The notes: a model not told the origin generated them from the letters alone. Shown: positions 16,689 to 25,454, numbered from the stretch's first letter. The stretch is 64,000 nt of DNA from DAIPKP01 sp964539095 (GCA_964539095.1 CAZIFL010000006.1:37722-101721), one strand, 5' to 3'. Made by a program: numbers and translations.

Positions 16689-17577
16689 CCGTCTCTATGG
16701 GGAATATCCGGTGATCTCCTTCGAGATCTTCCCCCCCAAACCTGAATATCCTTTGGAGCAGCTTGTTCCCAAGATCAAAGCCCTGAGCGATCTGAACCCG
16801 GACTTTATCAGTGTCACCTATGGGGCCGGAGGGAGCAGCCGGGGGAGAACCGTGGAGATCGCCTCCATGGTGCAGAATCGTTTCAACCTCCCTGCCCTGG
16901 CGCATCTTACCTGCGTCGGCTCCTCTCCCCAGGAGATTCAGGGCATTCTGGAGGAGCTGGAACAGGAGGGGGTAACGCATATTCTCTCCATGCGGGGAGA
17001 TCCCCGGGAGGGAGGGCCCGCTCCGGAGGAAGAGGCCTTTCGGCACGCTTCGGATCTGGTGCAGTTCATCCATGCCTCCGCACCGGGAACCTTTACCCTG
17101 GCGGGAGCGGCCTATCCCGAGGGACATGCGGAGTGCGAGAGCCTGGAGAAGGATATCGAACATCTCAAGATCAAGGTCGATCAGGGGGTGGACTTTCTGA
17201 TCACCCAGCTCTTCTTCGATAACGAGATTTTCTTCCGATTCATGGAAAAGATTCGGCATGCGGGAATCGTCGTCCCGGTGCTTCCGGGGATCATGCCGGT
17301 GCTTCAGGCAAAGCAGATCAGCCGCATCGTCTCCCTCTGCGGATCGTCCATACCTCCTAAGCTCGCCCGGCTCCTCGCCCGCTACGAAGGCAATCCCGAG
17401 GCTTTAGAGGAGGCGGGGATTGCCTTCGCCACAGATCAGATCATCGACCTCTTCTCCTGGGGGGTGCCGGGGATCCATCTCTACACCATGAACAAGCCCG
17501 AGGTGGCGAGAAGAATCCTCGCTAACATAGGGAACATCCGCTCCTTTCCCCGGAGAGGTGGTCTCTCTTCAGAATAG
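16630..17577 (+). CDS. metF: 5,10-methylenetetrahydrofolate reductase
   Basis: 315 residues. YPVISFEIFPPKPE holds the catalytic Glu of the MTHFR TIM barrel; TYGAGGSSRGRTVEIA, AHLTCVGSS, ILSMRGDPREGG and DFLITQLFFDNEIFFRFMEKIR are the other family blocks. The enzyme makes 5-methyltetrahydrofolate with FAD, which feeds the metH product just upstream. The ATG at 16630 was chosen because GGGAGG ends 6 bases upstream; a later ATG at 16666 would still cover the conserved core and shorten the overlap with the preceding gene. In anaerobes MetF often runs with partner flavoproteins, but no such partner is adjacent here. Confidence 0.94.
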   Translation: MFLERIKTLPEKMMPMTVRNRLYGEYPVISFEIFPPKPEYPLEQLVPKIKALSDLNPDFISVTYGAGGSSRGRTVEIASMVQNRFNLPALAHLTCVGSSPQEIQGILEELEQEGVTHILSMRGDPREGGPAPEEEAFRHASDLVQFIHASAPGTFTLAGAAYPEGHAECESLEKDIEHLKIKVDQGVDFLITQLFFDNEIFFRFMEKIRHAGIVVPVLPGIMPVLQAKQISRIVSLCGSSIPPKLARLLARYEGNPEALEEAGIAFATDQIIDLFSWGVPGIHLYTMNKPEVARRILANIGNIRSFPRRGGLSSE

Positions 17578-17589
17578 CCTGTCAGGCTG

Positions 17590-18174
17590 TCAAGCTTTTT
17601 CCTCGCTCCCGGAAATTTCCGGGGGCCTTTTTTTATGCTTGGAGTAGAGGGAGGTAAAGAAGACCGCTACGAGCATGGCGACATTGTCCACGATTTCAAT
17701 GAGTCCGTGGCTTATCCCCGGCTCGTAGATACGGATCTCCGCGGAGATAAAACCCAAGAGGAAGTAGCACCCCCAAACGCCGGTGATGACGTAGTTTTTA
17801 CGTAAAAATGCCGGATCGTTCCAACGTTCCTGAGGGACGTGCTGCTTGGCGTAATCTATGGTAAAGGGTTTTTTGATGAGCATGGATCCCCAGGTGATGA
17901 TGTTCAGCATTATCTGGGCAAAAAGCCCCATCTTCGTAATGAACCACATCTGGGGAAAAGCCACTACAAGAAGAAAGCTCAGGGCAAAGAACAAGATGTT
18001 TCCCCAGTACAGGAAGCCTCTGATCTTGCTCTTTCTCGACTGATAGAGCGAGACGAGGACGGCCATGACAATGGCGATTCGGAGCATGGTAAGAGGGTCG
18101 CCAAAGGGGAGATCCGAGACAATTTTGAGAATAATCCAGGGAGCGAAAGAGAGTAGGAGAATCCAGGGATTCAT
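17590..18174 (-). CDS. Polytopic integral membrane protein, function unknown
   Basis: 194 residues with about five to six predicted membrane segments (MNPWILLLSFAPWIILKIV; TMLRIAIVMAVLVSLY; FLYWGNILFFALSFLLVVAF; LFAQIMLNIITWGSML; NYVITGVWGCYFLLGF; IVDNVAMLVAVFFTSLY). The loop FTIDYAKQHVPQERWNDPAFLRKNYVI is the most distinctive soluble stretch. The C-terminus is basic then acidic. A clean AGGAGG site precedes the ATG. No family is confidently recalled; intracellular-septation-like proteins share a similar layout. It converges on metF with only 12 bases between stop codons. Confidence 0.65.
   Translation of the reverse strand: MNPWILLLSFAPWIILKIVSDLPFGDPLTMLRIAIVMAVLVSLYQSRKSKIRGFLYWGNILFFALSFLLVVAFPQMWFITKMGLFAQIMLNIITWGSMLIKKPFTIDYAKQHVPQERWNDPAFLRKNYVITGVWGCYFLLGFISAEIRIYEPGISHGLIEIVDNVAMLVAVFFTSLYSKHKKRPPEISGSEEKA
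17608..17634 (+). terminator. metF terminator located inside the convergent gene
   Basis: CCCGGAAATTTCCGGG palindrome followed after GGCC by seven T. It lies 31 bases past the metF stop yet within the last codons of the minus-strand gene ending at 17590, where it encodes part of KKRPPEISG. Confidence 0.75.
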
Positions 18175-18718
18175 GCGAAAAACCTCCTGAGCGAACCGGA
18201 AGGGTTCTTGAGATGGGTAAATAGTGCAACGCCGGAGATCGTATCTTTTTTTCTCTCTAAGGTCAACGAAAACTTTTCTTATGAAAATGCTGCGCGCAAA
18301 ATATTTTTAGAAGGTAAAATATTTTTTCAAATAAATATATGCATTTTGCATTTTCCGGAGGCCTTCTCTTGGGTCGTAAATTTTCGAGAGCCTTCAAAGG
18401 GTATAAGTGTTGAGAATAGTTTTCAGAGGCCCTGAAATTTGACATTTGACGTTTTATGCGTTAGGGTAAAAAGGGATTGCGAAAAAACGGCATGCAACCA
18501 TACGTTTTCACATACGTGTTAGGGGAGTCTCTTTTCCCTCAATCTTCTGGAACTTGTACCCGGTCCGCCGGGGAATCAACAGGCGGCGGTATCTCTCTTC
18601 TCTCTCTATTTCGTGTAAGGTCGTTTTGAGACATGCTTCCTTATGTACTTCGGTTCCGTGGCGTGGTGCTGCGGGAGCACATGTTTTGTGCGCTATTTTT
18701 TCAGAGGAAGGTGTTACG
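18175..18718. other. 544-bp intergenic regulatory region
   Basis: No coding sequence is supported. The first 250 bases are AT-rich, with two copies of AAAATATTTTT about 20 bases apart, unlike the flanking DNA. The second half is the leader of the next operon. Near its end, GTGCT/AGCAC (18666-18680) and an overlapping GCAC/GTGC pairing followed by six T (18696-18701) could form alternative structures just before the Shine-Dalgarno. No T-box, TPP or guanidine riboswitch consensus was recognised. Confidence 0.4.
18439..18467 (+). promoter_or_regulatory. Promoter of the decarboxylase-aminotransferase-OpuC operon
   Basis: TTGACA (consensus), a 17-base spacer and TAGGGT. It would give a leader of about 245 bases before the ATG at 18719. 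Confidence 0.55.
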
Positions 18719-20359
18719 ATGGATTTATGGACCGGCGGATCTTTGGTGATTCGCACGCTGGAACACTGTGGGGCCAGGGTTGTTTTTGGCATCCCCGGAG
18801 TTCATAATTTGGGAATCTACGAGGCTCTTCAGGAGTCCTCTCTTTGTCATGTAACTCCCCGGCATGAGCAGGGGGCGGGTTTTATGGCAGATGGCTATGC
18901 CCGAAGCTCCGCTCTTCCCGGAGTGGCCCTGGTGATCTCCGGGCCGGGACTTACCAATATTCTTACCCCCCTGGGGGAGGCGTACCACGATTCGGTGCCT
19001 CTTCTCGTTATTTCAAGTAACATTCCCAGAAACCGCCTGGGAGGGCGCACGGGAACCCTTCATGAACTCAAGCAAAGTACTCTCATGACTTCTTCAGTAA
19101 CCAAGGCTTCCTATGCGGTCTCCCGGGGAGAAGAGATTCCCTGGATTCTCTCCCGGGCCTATGCCCAGACTCTGGAAGGGCGTCCCGGACCGGTGCATGT
19201 GGAGATTCCTTTAGATATTCTCGAAGAGATGACCTCCTTCTCTTCTCTTCAAGAGCTGGAGCGGGAGTATTGCTCCCTTGTGAAAGAAAGCCGAACCCCT
19301 TCTTCGGAGGATCTCCGGCGAGGAACGGCGCTTCTGGAAAAATCCCGAAAGATTGCCCTTATCTGCGGGGGGGGCGCCGTGGGGGCCTCCGAGGAGGTGC
19401 GAAAGTTTGCGGATCGTTTTGGAGCGCCAGTGTTCTGTACCGCCGCAGGAAAAGGAATCTACCCCGAGGATGCTCCCTTAAGCGGGGGATGCCGGCTTCA
19501 TGTTCCCGCAGTACGAGAGTATCTCCAGAGCCGAGACGTTCTTTTGGTGGTGGGTACCGAACTCTCCCCGGCGGATCTCTGGGAGCAGCCCTTTCCCCGG
19601 GGGCCCGAGATTATCCGAGTGGATGCGGATCCCCAAGCCTTGCATCGCAATGCTCCCGCCTCAGTACCCCTCTGGGGGGATGCCTCTCGCACCCTCCGAG
19701 GGCTTTGTGATCTTCTCTCTCCAAAAAAGAATGCTTCCCCCTCAGAGGAGGAGAAAAATCTACAGGATCTGCGCCAGAGCTGCACGGAAAACCTCCAGGT
19801 TCTCACCGGCATGGGAAAGGCGCTTCCCAAAATGGAGGCCATGCTCCGGGGATTGCGCCGGGGTATCTCCCGGGAGGGAATTCTGGTGATGGATATGACC
19901 GGAGCGGCCTACGTGGGATTGAGCGAATATCCCGCCTATGCTCCCGCCACCTACCTGCATCCTGCAGGGTTTGGCACCCTGGGGTATGCCCTCCCCGCCG
20001 CCATAGGCGCCAAGGTGGCAAACCCGGAAAAACAGGTATGCCTCTTTTCCGGAGACGGGGGCTTTCAGTTCACCCTCCCGGAGCTTGCCACAGCCTGTGA
20101 GGAGAAGCTCTCCCTGCCGGTAGTCCTCTGGAATAACCGGGGGTATGGAGAGATTCGGCGCAACCAGAAAGCTCGCTCCTGGAAAGGGTACGTGGCGGTG
20201 GATCTCTACAATCCCGATTTCTGCGCCCTTGCGAAGGCCTACGGCATTTCGGGAGAGCTTGTAGATACCGAAGAAGAACTTCTCCGGGCTCTGGAGCGGG
20301 CCTGGGATCGTTCTCTTCCTTCGCTTATCGAAATTCGTTCTGACCGGGAGGTGGGATAG
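18719..20359 (+). CDS. ThDP-dependent 2-oxoacid decarboxylase/acetolactate-synthase-like enzyme (AruI-like)
   Basis: 546 residues with the three-domain layout of the acetolactate synthase superfamily. The cofactor-activating Glu50 lies in TPRHEQGAGFMADGYAR. The ThDP/Mg motif starts at G445-D446-G447 (GDGGFQFTLPEL) and ends at VVLWNN. The N-terminal VFGIPGVHNLGIYEAL and LHELKQSTLMTSSVTKASY resemble 5-guanidino-2-oxopentanoate decarboxylase (AruI) and related decarboxylases more than biosynthetic IlvB, and no small regulatory subunit gene follows. GAGGAAGG precedes the ATG. The stop codon overlaps the next start by one base (TAGTG), coupling it to an aminotransferase that could supply its 2-oxoacid. 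Substrate is inferred only. Confidence 0.8.
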   Translation: MDLWTGGSLVIRTLEHCGARVVFGIPGVHNLGIYEALQESSLCHVTPRHEQGAGFMADGYARSSALPGVALVISGPGLTNILTPLGEAYHDSVPLLVISSNIPRNRLGGRTGTLHELKQSTLMTSSVTKASYAVSRGEEIPWILSRAYAQTLEGRPGPVHVEIPLDILEEMTSFSSLQELEREYCSLVKESRTPSSEDLRRGTALLEKSRKIALICGGGAVGASEEVRKFADRFGAPVFCTAAGKGIYPEDAPLSGGCRLHVPAVREYLQSRDVLLVVGTELSPADLWEQPFPRGPEIIRVDADPQALHRNAPASVPLWGDASRTLRGLCDLLSPKKNASPSEEEKNLQDLRQSCTENLQVLTGMGKALPKMEAMLRGLRRGISREGILVMDMTGAAYVGLSEYPAYAPATYLHPAGFGTLGYALPAAIGAKVANPEKQVCLFSGDGGFQFTLPELATACEEKLSLPVVLWNNRGYGEIRRNQKARSWKGYVAVDLYNPDFCALAKAYGISGELVDTEEELLRALERAWDRSLPSLIEIRSDREVG

Positions 20360-21507
20360 TGGCTTTAGAAGGATTACGACAGACCATACAAAACGTACAG
20401 CCCTATGTGGCGGGACTTACCACCGAAGAGGTGCAGCGCCGCTTCGGCTTGGAGCGGGTGCTCAAACTGGGCTCCAACGAGAACAACTACGCCCCCTTTC
20501 CTTCGGTGATCAAGGCCATGCAGGAGGAGCTTCCCCGGGTGCACATGTATCCGGATCTTGCCTTTAAGGAACTCAAGGAGAGCCTCGGAGCGCTTTATGG
20601 ATTACAGCCCGAGAACATCGCCCTCTCCCACGGGGCCGAAGGGGCTTTGCAGACCCTGGGAAAGATGTACCTCGATCCCGGAGATGAGGTGGTGATCCCC
20701 CAAGTTACCTATGGGCTCTACCGGGAGATCTCCCGGGTTATGGGAGCCACCATCGTGGGGGTTCCCCCGGAGCCGGATTTCGGCATCTCTCTGGAGGCTT
20801 TACAAAAAGCACTTACTCCGAAAACCAAGCTCCTCTGGTTGGCGAACCCCAATAATCCCACGGGAGCTGTGCTCGATCCCCACATCTTCGAGGAGCTTTT
20901 CCGAATGCTTCCAAAGAAGGCCCTGGTGGTGCTGGACGAAGCCTACGGGGAGTTTGCAGACCCCGAAAAGCTTCCCCCCACGGCGGCGTATATCCGCGAG
21001 GGATACCCCCTAGTGGGGGTGCGGACTTTTTCCAAAGCCTACGGTCTTGCGGGGGTGCGCCTTGGGTATCTTCTGGGAGATCCCCAGGTGGTGGCGGCCT
21101 TTGACGTGGTCTCCGAGCCCTTCAACGCTAACAGGGTGGCTTTGGCGGGAGCCCGGGCAGCCCTTCAGGAGGGGCGCTCTGAAATGGAAGAGGCCCGGCA
21201 GCGCATCCTTGAGGATCGAGGGCGTATGGAGCACGAGCTTGCCGCCCTGGGGTGCGAAATCTTCCCCTCCCAAACCAACTTTGTCTTCTGCAGTATCCCC
21301 TGGAGCGGCGATCTCTTCGCCCAGCACCTTCTCCGCCGGGGAGTGATCGTACGCTCCTGCGGCGTATGGGGATTAGAGAATATGCTGCGTATTACCGTGG
21401 GAACGTGTGAGGAAGTTACCCTCTTTCTCCAGATCTTCCGGGAGCTTTTTCAAGAAGCTTCTCAGAAGGGGCTGGGGGAACTCGAAGAAGTGGACGTAAT
21501 GCTCTAA
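20359..21507 (+). CDS. Histidinol-phosphate aminotransferase-family PLP enzyme
   Basis: 382 residues, HisC subgroup. LKLGSNENNYAPFPSV, MYPDLAFKELK, LSHGAEGALQTLGKMYLDPGDEVVIP, WLANPNNPTGA, VVLDEAYGEF and VRTFSKAYGLAGVRLGYLLG (Schiff-base Lys226) are all present. The start is a GTG whose G is the last base of the preceding TAG, with GGGAGG upstream. No other histidine-biosynthesis gene is nearby; instead it sits between a ThDP decarboxylase and an OpuC-type transporter, which argues for a special amine or amino-acid pathway rather than histidine synthesis. HisC paralogues often act on aromatic or other amino acids. Confidence 0.85.
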   Translation: MALEGLRQTIQNVQPYVAGLTTEEVQRRFGLERVLKLGSNENNYAPFPSVIKAMQEELPRVHMYPDLAFKELKESLGALYGLQPENIALSHGAEGALQTLGKMYLDPGDEVVIPQVTYGLYREISRVMGATIVGVPPEPDFGISLEALQKALTPKTKLLWLANPNNPTGAVLDPHIFEELFRMLPKKALVVLDEAYGEFADPEKLPPTAAYIREGYPLVGVRTFSKAYGLAGVRLGYLLGDPQVVAAFDVVSEPFNANRVALAGARAALQEGRSEMEEARQRILEDRGRMEHELAALGCEIFPSQTNFVFCSIPWSGDLFAQHLLRRGVIVRSCGVWGLENMLRITVGTCEEVTLFLQIFRELFQEASQKGLGELEEVDVML

Positions 21508-21523
21508 AAAGGTGGAGGTGCCC

Positions 21524-22657
21524 ATGGTTCGTTTTGATCACGTAACAAAGATATACGAAGGAGAAAACAAGGCGGTGGACGATCTCTCCCTTGAGATTCA
21601 GGAAGGGGAGCTGGTGGTCTTCATCGGCCCGAGCGGATGCGGTAAAACCACCAGTCTCAAAATGGTGAACCGTTTGGAGAGTGTTACCTCCGGCAGTATC
21701 TACGTTAATGGGAGAGATATTAACAAGGTTAATCCCGTGAAATTGCGCCGGGATATCGGCTATGTTATTCAGAGCATTGGCCTTCTCCCCCACATGTCTG
21801 TGGCGGATAACATCGGCATAGTGCCCAAACTTTTGGGGTGGCCCGCAAAAAAGATTCAGAATCGGGTGGATGAACTTATGGAGATGGCAAAGCTCCCCCC
21901 CGCTAAATATCGCTGGCGTCTGCCGGATCAGCTTAGCGGTGGGCAGAAGCAGCGGGTGGGGGTGTTGCGAGCCCTGGCGGCGGATCCTCCGGTGATCCTC
22001 ATGGATGAGCCCTTTGGAGCGCTCGATCCCATAAGCCGGAACGTGCTTCAGGAGGAGCTTGTGGAATTACAGAAAAAGGTGCAGAAGACCATCATCTTTG
22101 TAACCCACGATATGGACGAAGCTCTGAAGATGGCGGATCGGGTGGTGCTTATGCGCCAAGGCAGGATTGAACAGCTTGGCACTCCCGCAGAGCTTCAGAA
22201 CAGCCCCGCCACGGAGTTCGTAAGGAATTTCATCGGGGAGGATCGTCTTGCCCAGCTCTCTCCGGAAGACCCGGTGGAGGGGCTCTATCGGGAGCCCTGG
22301 CTTCTCGTCTCGCCGAAAGAGCGTCCCGGTGACGTTCTGGAGAAGCTGGAAGATCTTGGGGGTGATACGGCGCAGATGCTGGATCCCAGAACCGGGAAGT
22401 GGTTGGGGATGATTCACATGCCGCTTCTCAAGAAGACCCTCCGGAGCGGAGGAGAGCTGAAAGAGGCTCTCCGAAAAAACCGCAAGCTCTACGTGGAAGA
22501 TGCGAACCTTCGGGATGTGGCGACCCTGTTGGCGGATCAGGATATCCCTATTCCTATTTTGAGAGAAGATGAAACTTTCCTCGGCATTATCACCAGTTCT
22601 GATATGGCAAGGCTTGCTATCGGCCGTCTCGGGCGCAATGCGAAGGGGGGAGCATAA
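21524..22657 (+). CDS. opuCA: Quaternary-amine ABC transporter ATP-binding protein with C-terminal CBS region
   Basis: 377 residues. Walker A is GPSGCGKTT (35-43), the signature LSGGQKQR, and Walker B VILMDEPFGALD, followed by the H-loop ITFVTHD-type IIFVTHDMDEAL. After about residue 240 there is a tail with CBS-like strands (MLDPRTGKWLGMIHM; PIPILREDETFLGIITSSDMARL), as in OpuCA/OpuAA proteins where CBS domains sense ionic strength or nucleotides. The ATG at 21524 follows GGTGGAGG by 6 bases; an upstream in-frame GTG overlaps that site. It begins 16 bases after the aminotransferase stop and abuts the permease gene. Confidence 0.9.
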   Translation: MVRFDHVTKIYEGENKAVDDLSLEIQEGELVVFIGPSGCGKTTSLKMVNRLESVTSGSIYVNGRDINKVNPVKLRRDIGYVIQSIGLLPHMSVADNIGIVPKLLGWPAKKIQNRVDELMEMAKLPPAKYRWRLPDQLSGGQKQRVGVLRALAADPPVILMDEPFGALDPISRNVLQEELVELQKKVQKTIIFVTHDMDEALKMADRVVLMRQGRIEQLGTPAELQNSPATEFVRNFIGEDRLAQLSPEDPVEGLYREPWLLVSPKERPGDVLEKLEDLGGDTAQMLDPRTGKWLGMIHMPLLKKTLRSGGELKEALRKNRKLYVEDANLRDVATLLADQDIPIPILREDETFLGIITSSDMARLAIGRLGRNAKGGA

Positions 22658-23347
22658 ATGTTACAGACAAAACCTTTCTGGGAACTTTTCTACAACTACG
22701 TGGTCCGGTACCACGAGCGGATTCTCAATCTTACCTGGCAGCACATTATGATCTCCGCCATCGCTCTGGGTATCACCCTGGTGGTTTGCATACCGCTGGG
22801 GATCTATCTCACCAAGAAGGAAAAACTTACTCCCTACGTTATCGGGTTGGCCAACGTCTTTCAGACCATTCCGAGCCTCGCCCTTCTCGGGTTCCTCATC
22901 TTTATCTTCGGCATCGGGAACGATAACGCCATCTGTGCACTCTTTCTCTACGCCATGCTTCCGGTGCTCCAGAACACCTATACGGGGATTCGCAGTGTCC
23001 CCCAGAGTTTCGTACAGGCTGCCCGGGGGATGGGGATGACGGAGATGCAGATTCTCATGAAAGTGCAGCTTCCGCTGGCCTTGCCGGTTATTCTGGCGGG
23101 GGTTCGGGTAGCTACTGTGTGGATCATCGGTACCGCCACCTTGGCAGCCGCCATCGGTGGAGGCGGACTGGGGCGGCTGATCTTCTCGGGACTCGCTTCC
23201 ATTCGTAACGAGGTGGTGCTCGCCGGAGCGCTTCCTGCCACGCTTCTGGCTTTGGCAGCGGATCAGGGGCTCAAAATCTTTCAGGCCTCTCTGGATCCTA
23301 AAAACCGGGCCGCAAAGCTGGCGAAGCGGCGGGAACTGGAAGCCTAG
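22658..23347 (+). CDS. opuCB: Quaternary-amine ABC transporter permease
   Basis: 229 residues with five to six membrane helices. The ABC permease EAA-type loop is seen in QAARGMGMTEMQILMKVQLPLALPVILAGVRVATV. GLANVFQTIPSLALLGFLIFIFGIGNDNAI is characteristic of OpuCB/YehW permeases. The ATG immediately follows the TAA of opuCA. Only one permease gene is present, whereas OpuC and Yeh systems have two, so a homodimer is expected. It should form an inner-membrane channel with the ATPase and the binding protein encoded downstream. Confidence 0.9.
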   Translation: MLQTKPFWELFYNYVVRYHERILNLTWQHIMISAIALGITLVVCIPLGIYLTKKEKLTPYVIGLANVFQTIPSLALLGFLIFIFGIGNDNAICALFLYAMLPVLQNTYTGIRSVPQSFVQAARGMGMTEMQILMKVQLPLALPVILAGVRVATVWIIGTATLAAAIGGGGLGRLIFSGLASIRNEVVLAGALPATLLALAADQGLKIFQASLDPKNRAAKLAKRRELEA

Positions 23348-23389
23348 AGATTTTTTAACAAATTGTGTGCAGGTGGGTGCAGGGGCACT

Positions 23390-23436
23390 CACACGGTATA
23401 GCGTGTGTATCCGCAGCGTTACATGACGTTACATGA
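23390..23436 (+). repeat. Hairpin plus tandem 10-bp repeat before opuCC
   Basis: CACACG/CGTGTG forms a 6-bp hairpin (23390-23407). It is followed by an exact tandem duplication of CGTTACATGA (23417-23436) that runs into the AAAGGAG ribosome site. The pair sits in the only sizeable gap (103 bp) of the operon, so it may act on mRNA processing or translation of the abundant binding protein. Confidence 0.5.
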
Positions 23437-23450
23437 AAGGAGAAATTTTT

Positions 23451-24395
23451 ATGAAGAATGTGTTCAAAAGCGTAGGATTTGGTCTGGCAGCGGTTTTTCT
23501 CGGTATGGTCTTTCTCGGAGCGGCTCTTCCCGTAGTGGCAGCTCCCTCGGAAGATCCCATGGAGTACAAAGGCAAGGTTATGGTGGCGGGGCAGACCTTT
23601 AACGAATCCATCGTGCTGGCCTGGATTGCCAAGCTTCTCATTGATGAATACACCGGGTTGGATACGGAGATCAATACGGAGTTTGCCGCCTCCTCGGTGC
23701 TGCATCAGGGGATGGTTGGAGAGCAGATTGACATCTATCCCACCTGGACGGGAACCCAGCTTACGGGAATTCTCCGGTACGAGGAGGAAGATCTCAAGGA
23801 GCTGAACACCCCGGAGAAGGCCTATCAAGCGGTAAAAGAGGGGTACGAAAAAAACTTCCGCATGACCTGGGCAAGGCCTTTGGGCTTCAGCAATACCTAT
23901 GCCATGGCGGTGCGTCGGGAGGATGCGGAGAAGCACGGCCTGAAGAAGGCTTCGGATCTTGCCAAGGTGGCTCCCGAGTGGCTTCTCGGATCGGACGAGA
24001 ACTTCGATACCCGTCCCGATGGCTATCCCGGCTGGTCTGAACACTACGGTATCACCTTTAAAGATGCTCTTCCCATGCAGTACTCTATCATGTATAAGGC
24101 CATTGAGGGCGGTGAGGTCCAGGCTATCGCAGCCTACACCACGGATTCCCGGATTCGCAAACTCGATCTGGTAACCCTGGAGGATGACAAGCACTTCTTC
24201 CCCGATTACAGCGCCTGCTACGTTATCGACATGGATACTCTGGAAAAATACCCCGCCCTTCTGGATGTGGTGGAAAAGGTAAGCGGTGCCATCGACGAAC
24301 CCACCATGGCGGGGATGAACTGGCGTTTCGATGACGGCGAGGAGCCCGAGGACATTGCCCGGGACTTTTTGGTAGAGGCAGGACTTATTCAGTAA
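23451..24395 (+). CDS. opuCC: Quaternary-amine ABC transporter substrate-binding protein
   Basis: 314 residues. Signal peptide residues 1-31 (hydrophobic core GLAAVFLGMVFLGAAL, cleavage near VVAAP), no lipobox Cys. The mature protein has GQTFNESIVLAWIAKLLIDEYTG, IDIYPTWTGTQLTGIL and the late block YVIDMDTLEKYPALLDVVEKV, the OpuCC/YehZ pattern of osmoprotectant-binding proteins. The ATG at 23451 follows AAAGGAGAAA. The absence of lipidation suits a periplasmic protein in a diderm cell. A strong terminator follows, ending the five-gene operon. Ligands of the family include betaine, choline, carnitine and related amines; the adjacent decarboxylase and aminotransferase may point to a less usual substrate. 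Confidence 0.88.
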   Translation: MKNVFKSVGFGLAAVFLGMVFLGAALPVVAAPSEDPMEYKGKVMVAGQTFNESIVLAWIAKLLIDEYTGLDTEINTEFAASSVLHQGMVGEQIDIYPTWTGTQLTGILRYEEEDLKELNTPEKAYQAVKEGYEKNFRMTWARPLGFSNTYAMAVRREDAEKHGLKKASDLAKVAPEWLLGSDENFDTRPDGYPGWSEHYGITFKDALPMQYSIMYKAIEGGEVQAIAAYTTDSRIRKLDLVTLEDDKHFFPDYSACYVIDMDTLEKYPALLDVVEKVSGAIDEPTMAGMNWRFDDGEEPEDIARDFLVEAGLIQ

Positions 24396-24436
24396 CAAGG
24401 GACCGCATAGAACAGGAATGAACAAAAACCATATCA

Positions 24437-24472
24437 GGAAAGGCTCTCTACAGGGGGCCTTTCCTTTTTTTT
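24437..24472 (+). terminator. Terminator of the opuC operon
   Basis: Arms GGAAAGGC / GCCTTTCC followed by eight T, 41 bases after the opuCC stop. Confidence 0.88.
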
Positions 24473-24650
24473 AAAGAGTAGGGTATCATAGACGAGAGCT
24501 TTCTTTGATGCAGAGAATGAAGAAGAGTTCGGAGCCCTTCGGGGAAAATTCGTTGTAATCTTTTACTTGATGTATCTCCCCATTCTCCCAGAGAAAAGCC
24601 GATGTCAGGCATACAAAAATACTATTTCGCTATGAAAAGGAGGGGTATCT

Positions 24651-25442
24651 ATGGGTACCTTCAGCACCAGTGTTCTTTACGAGGAGCCGGGGCACCGTTT
24701 TCTACATCTCGGCTGGGAGGAAAAGGAAGAGCAGGGAGTAGTACAGACAAACCAGTACGTTATTGTTCACGGCAACGAGGTGGTGCTTCTCGACCCGGGG
24801 GGGGCCCACGTCTTTCCCCGGGTGCTTGCCAACGTGGCGGAGATGGTGAGCATCAACGATGTGACGAATATCTTTTACTCCCATCAGGATCCGGATGTCT
24901 CTTCCGGAGTAGCCCTCTGGCTTTCCATTACAGAGAGGGCAAAGGTGCATATCTCCTCTCTCTGGATACGCTTTCTCCCCCACTTTGGGATCTACGATCA
25001 GAGCCGCATCAATCCCCTGAAAGATGCGGGGGAGGAGATTCGCCTCAAGGATGGATACACCCTGAAAACGGTGCCCTCCCATTTCCTCCACTCCACGGGA
25101 TGCTTTTCTCTCTACGACCCCAAGTCAAAAATTCTCTTCACCGGAGATATTGGTGCGGCGGTCTTTCCTCCGGGGAAACGCCACCCTGTGGTGGAGGATT
25201 TCAATGCCTACCTTCCCTATATGGAAGGATTTCATCGCCGCTACATGAGTTCTAACAAGGCCTGTGCCAACTGGGTGGATCGCGTCTCCTCCCTGGAGAT
25301 TCGAGGGATTGCCCCCCAGCACGGAGCCTTTTTTCCCCAGGAGCAGGTTCCCCGGTTTCTAAACTGGTTCCGACAGCTTCGCTGCGGCGTGGATATCCTT
25401 GAGGAGTTTGTCCCCTCTTCGAAATCCCTCCGTCGGAATTAG
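24651..25442 (+). CDS. Metallo-beta-lactamase-fold diiron oxygen-sensor protein (ODP-like)
   Basis: 263 residues of the flavodiiron-type beta-lactamase fold without a flavodoxin domain. Presumed metal ligands: H78, D80 and D82 in SHQDPDVSSG, H147 in HFLHSTGCF, D166 in FTGDIGAAVF and H224 in APQHGAFF. The usual HXEXDH motif of flavodiiron enzymes is changed to HQDPDV. This fits ODP, the diiron protein described in Treponema denticola that binds oxygen and signals to a soluble chemoreceptor. The next gene, 12 bases downstream, is exactly such a receptor, which strongly supports a sensory rather than reductase role. An AGGAGGGG site precedes the ATG. Confidence 0.82.
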   Translation: MGTFSTSVLYEEPGHRFLHLGWEEKEEQGVVQTNQYVIVHGNEVVLLDPGGAHVFPRVLANVAEMVSINDVTNIFYSHQDPDVSSGVALWLSITERAKVHISSLWIRFLPHFGIYDQSRINPLKDAGEEIRLKDGYTLKTVPSHFLHSTGCFSLYDPKSKILFTGDIGAAVFPPGKRHPVVEDFNAYLPYMEGFHRRYMSSNKACANWVDRVSSLEIRGIAPQHGAFFPQEQVPRFLNWFRQLRCGVDILEEFVPSSKSLRRN

Positions 25443-25454
25443 GAGGGGCGTGTT

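Noticed and set aside
18474..18718. Possible T-box, TPP or guanidine riboswitch in the decarboxylase leader.
   Set aside because: None of the conserved sequence blocks could be found; only a weak attenuator-like structure remains.
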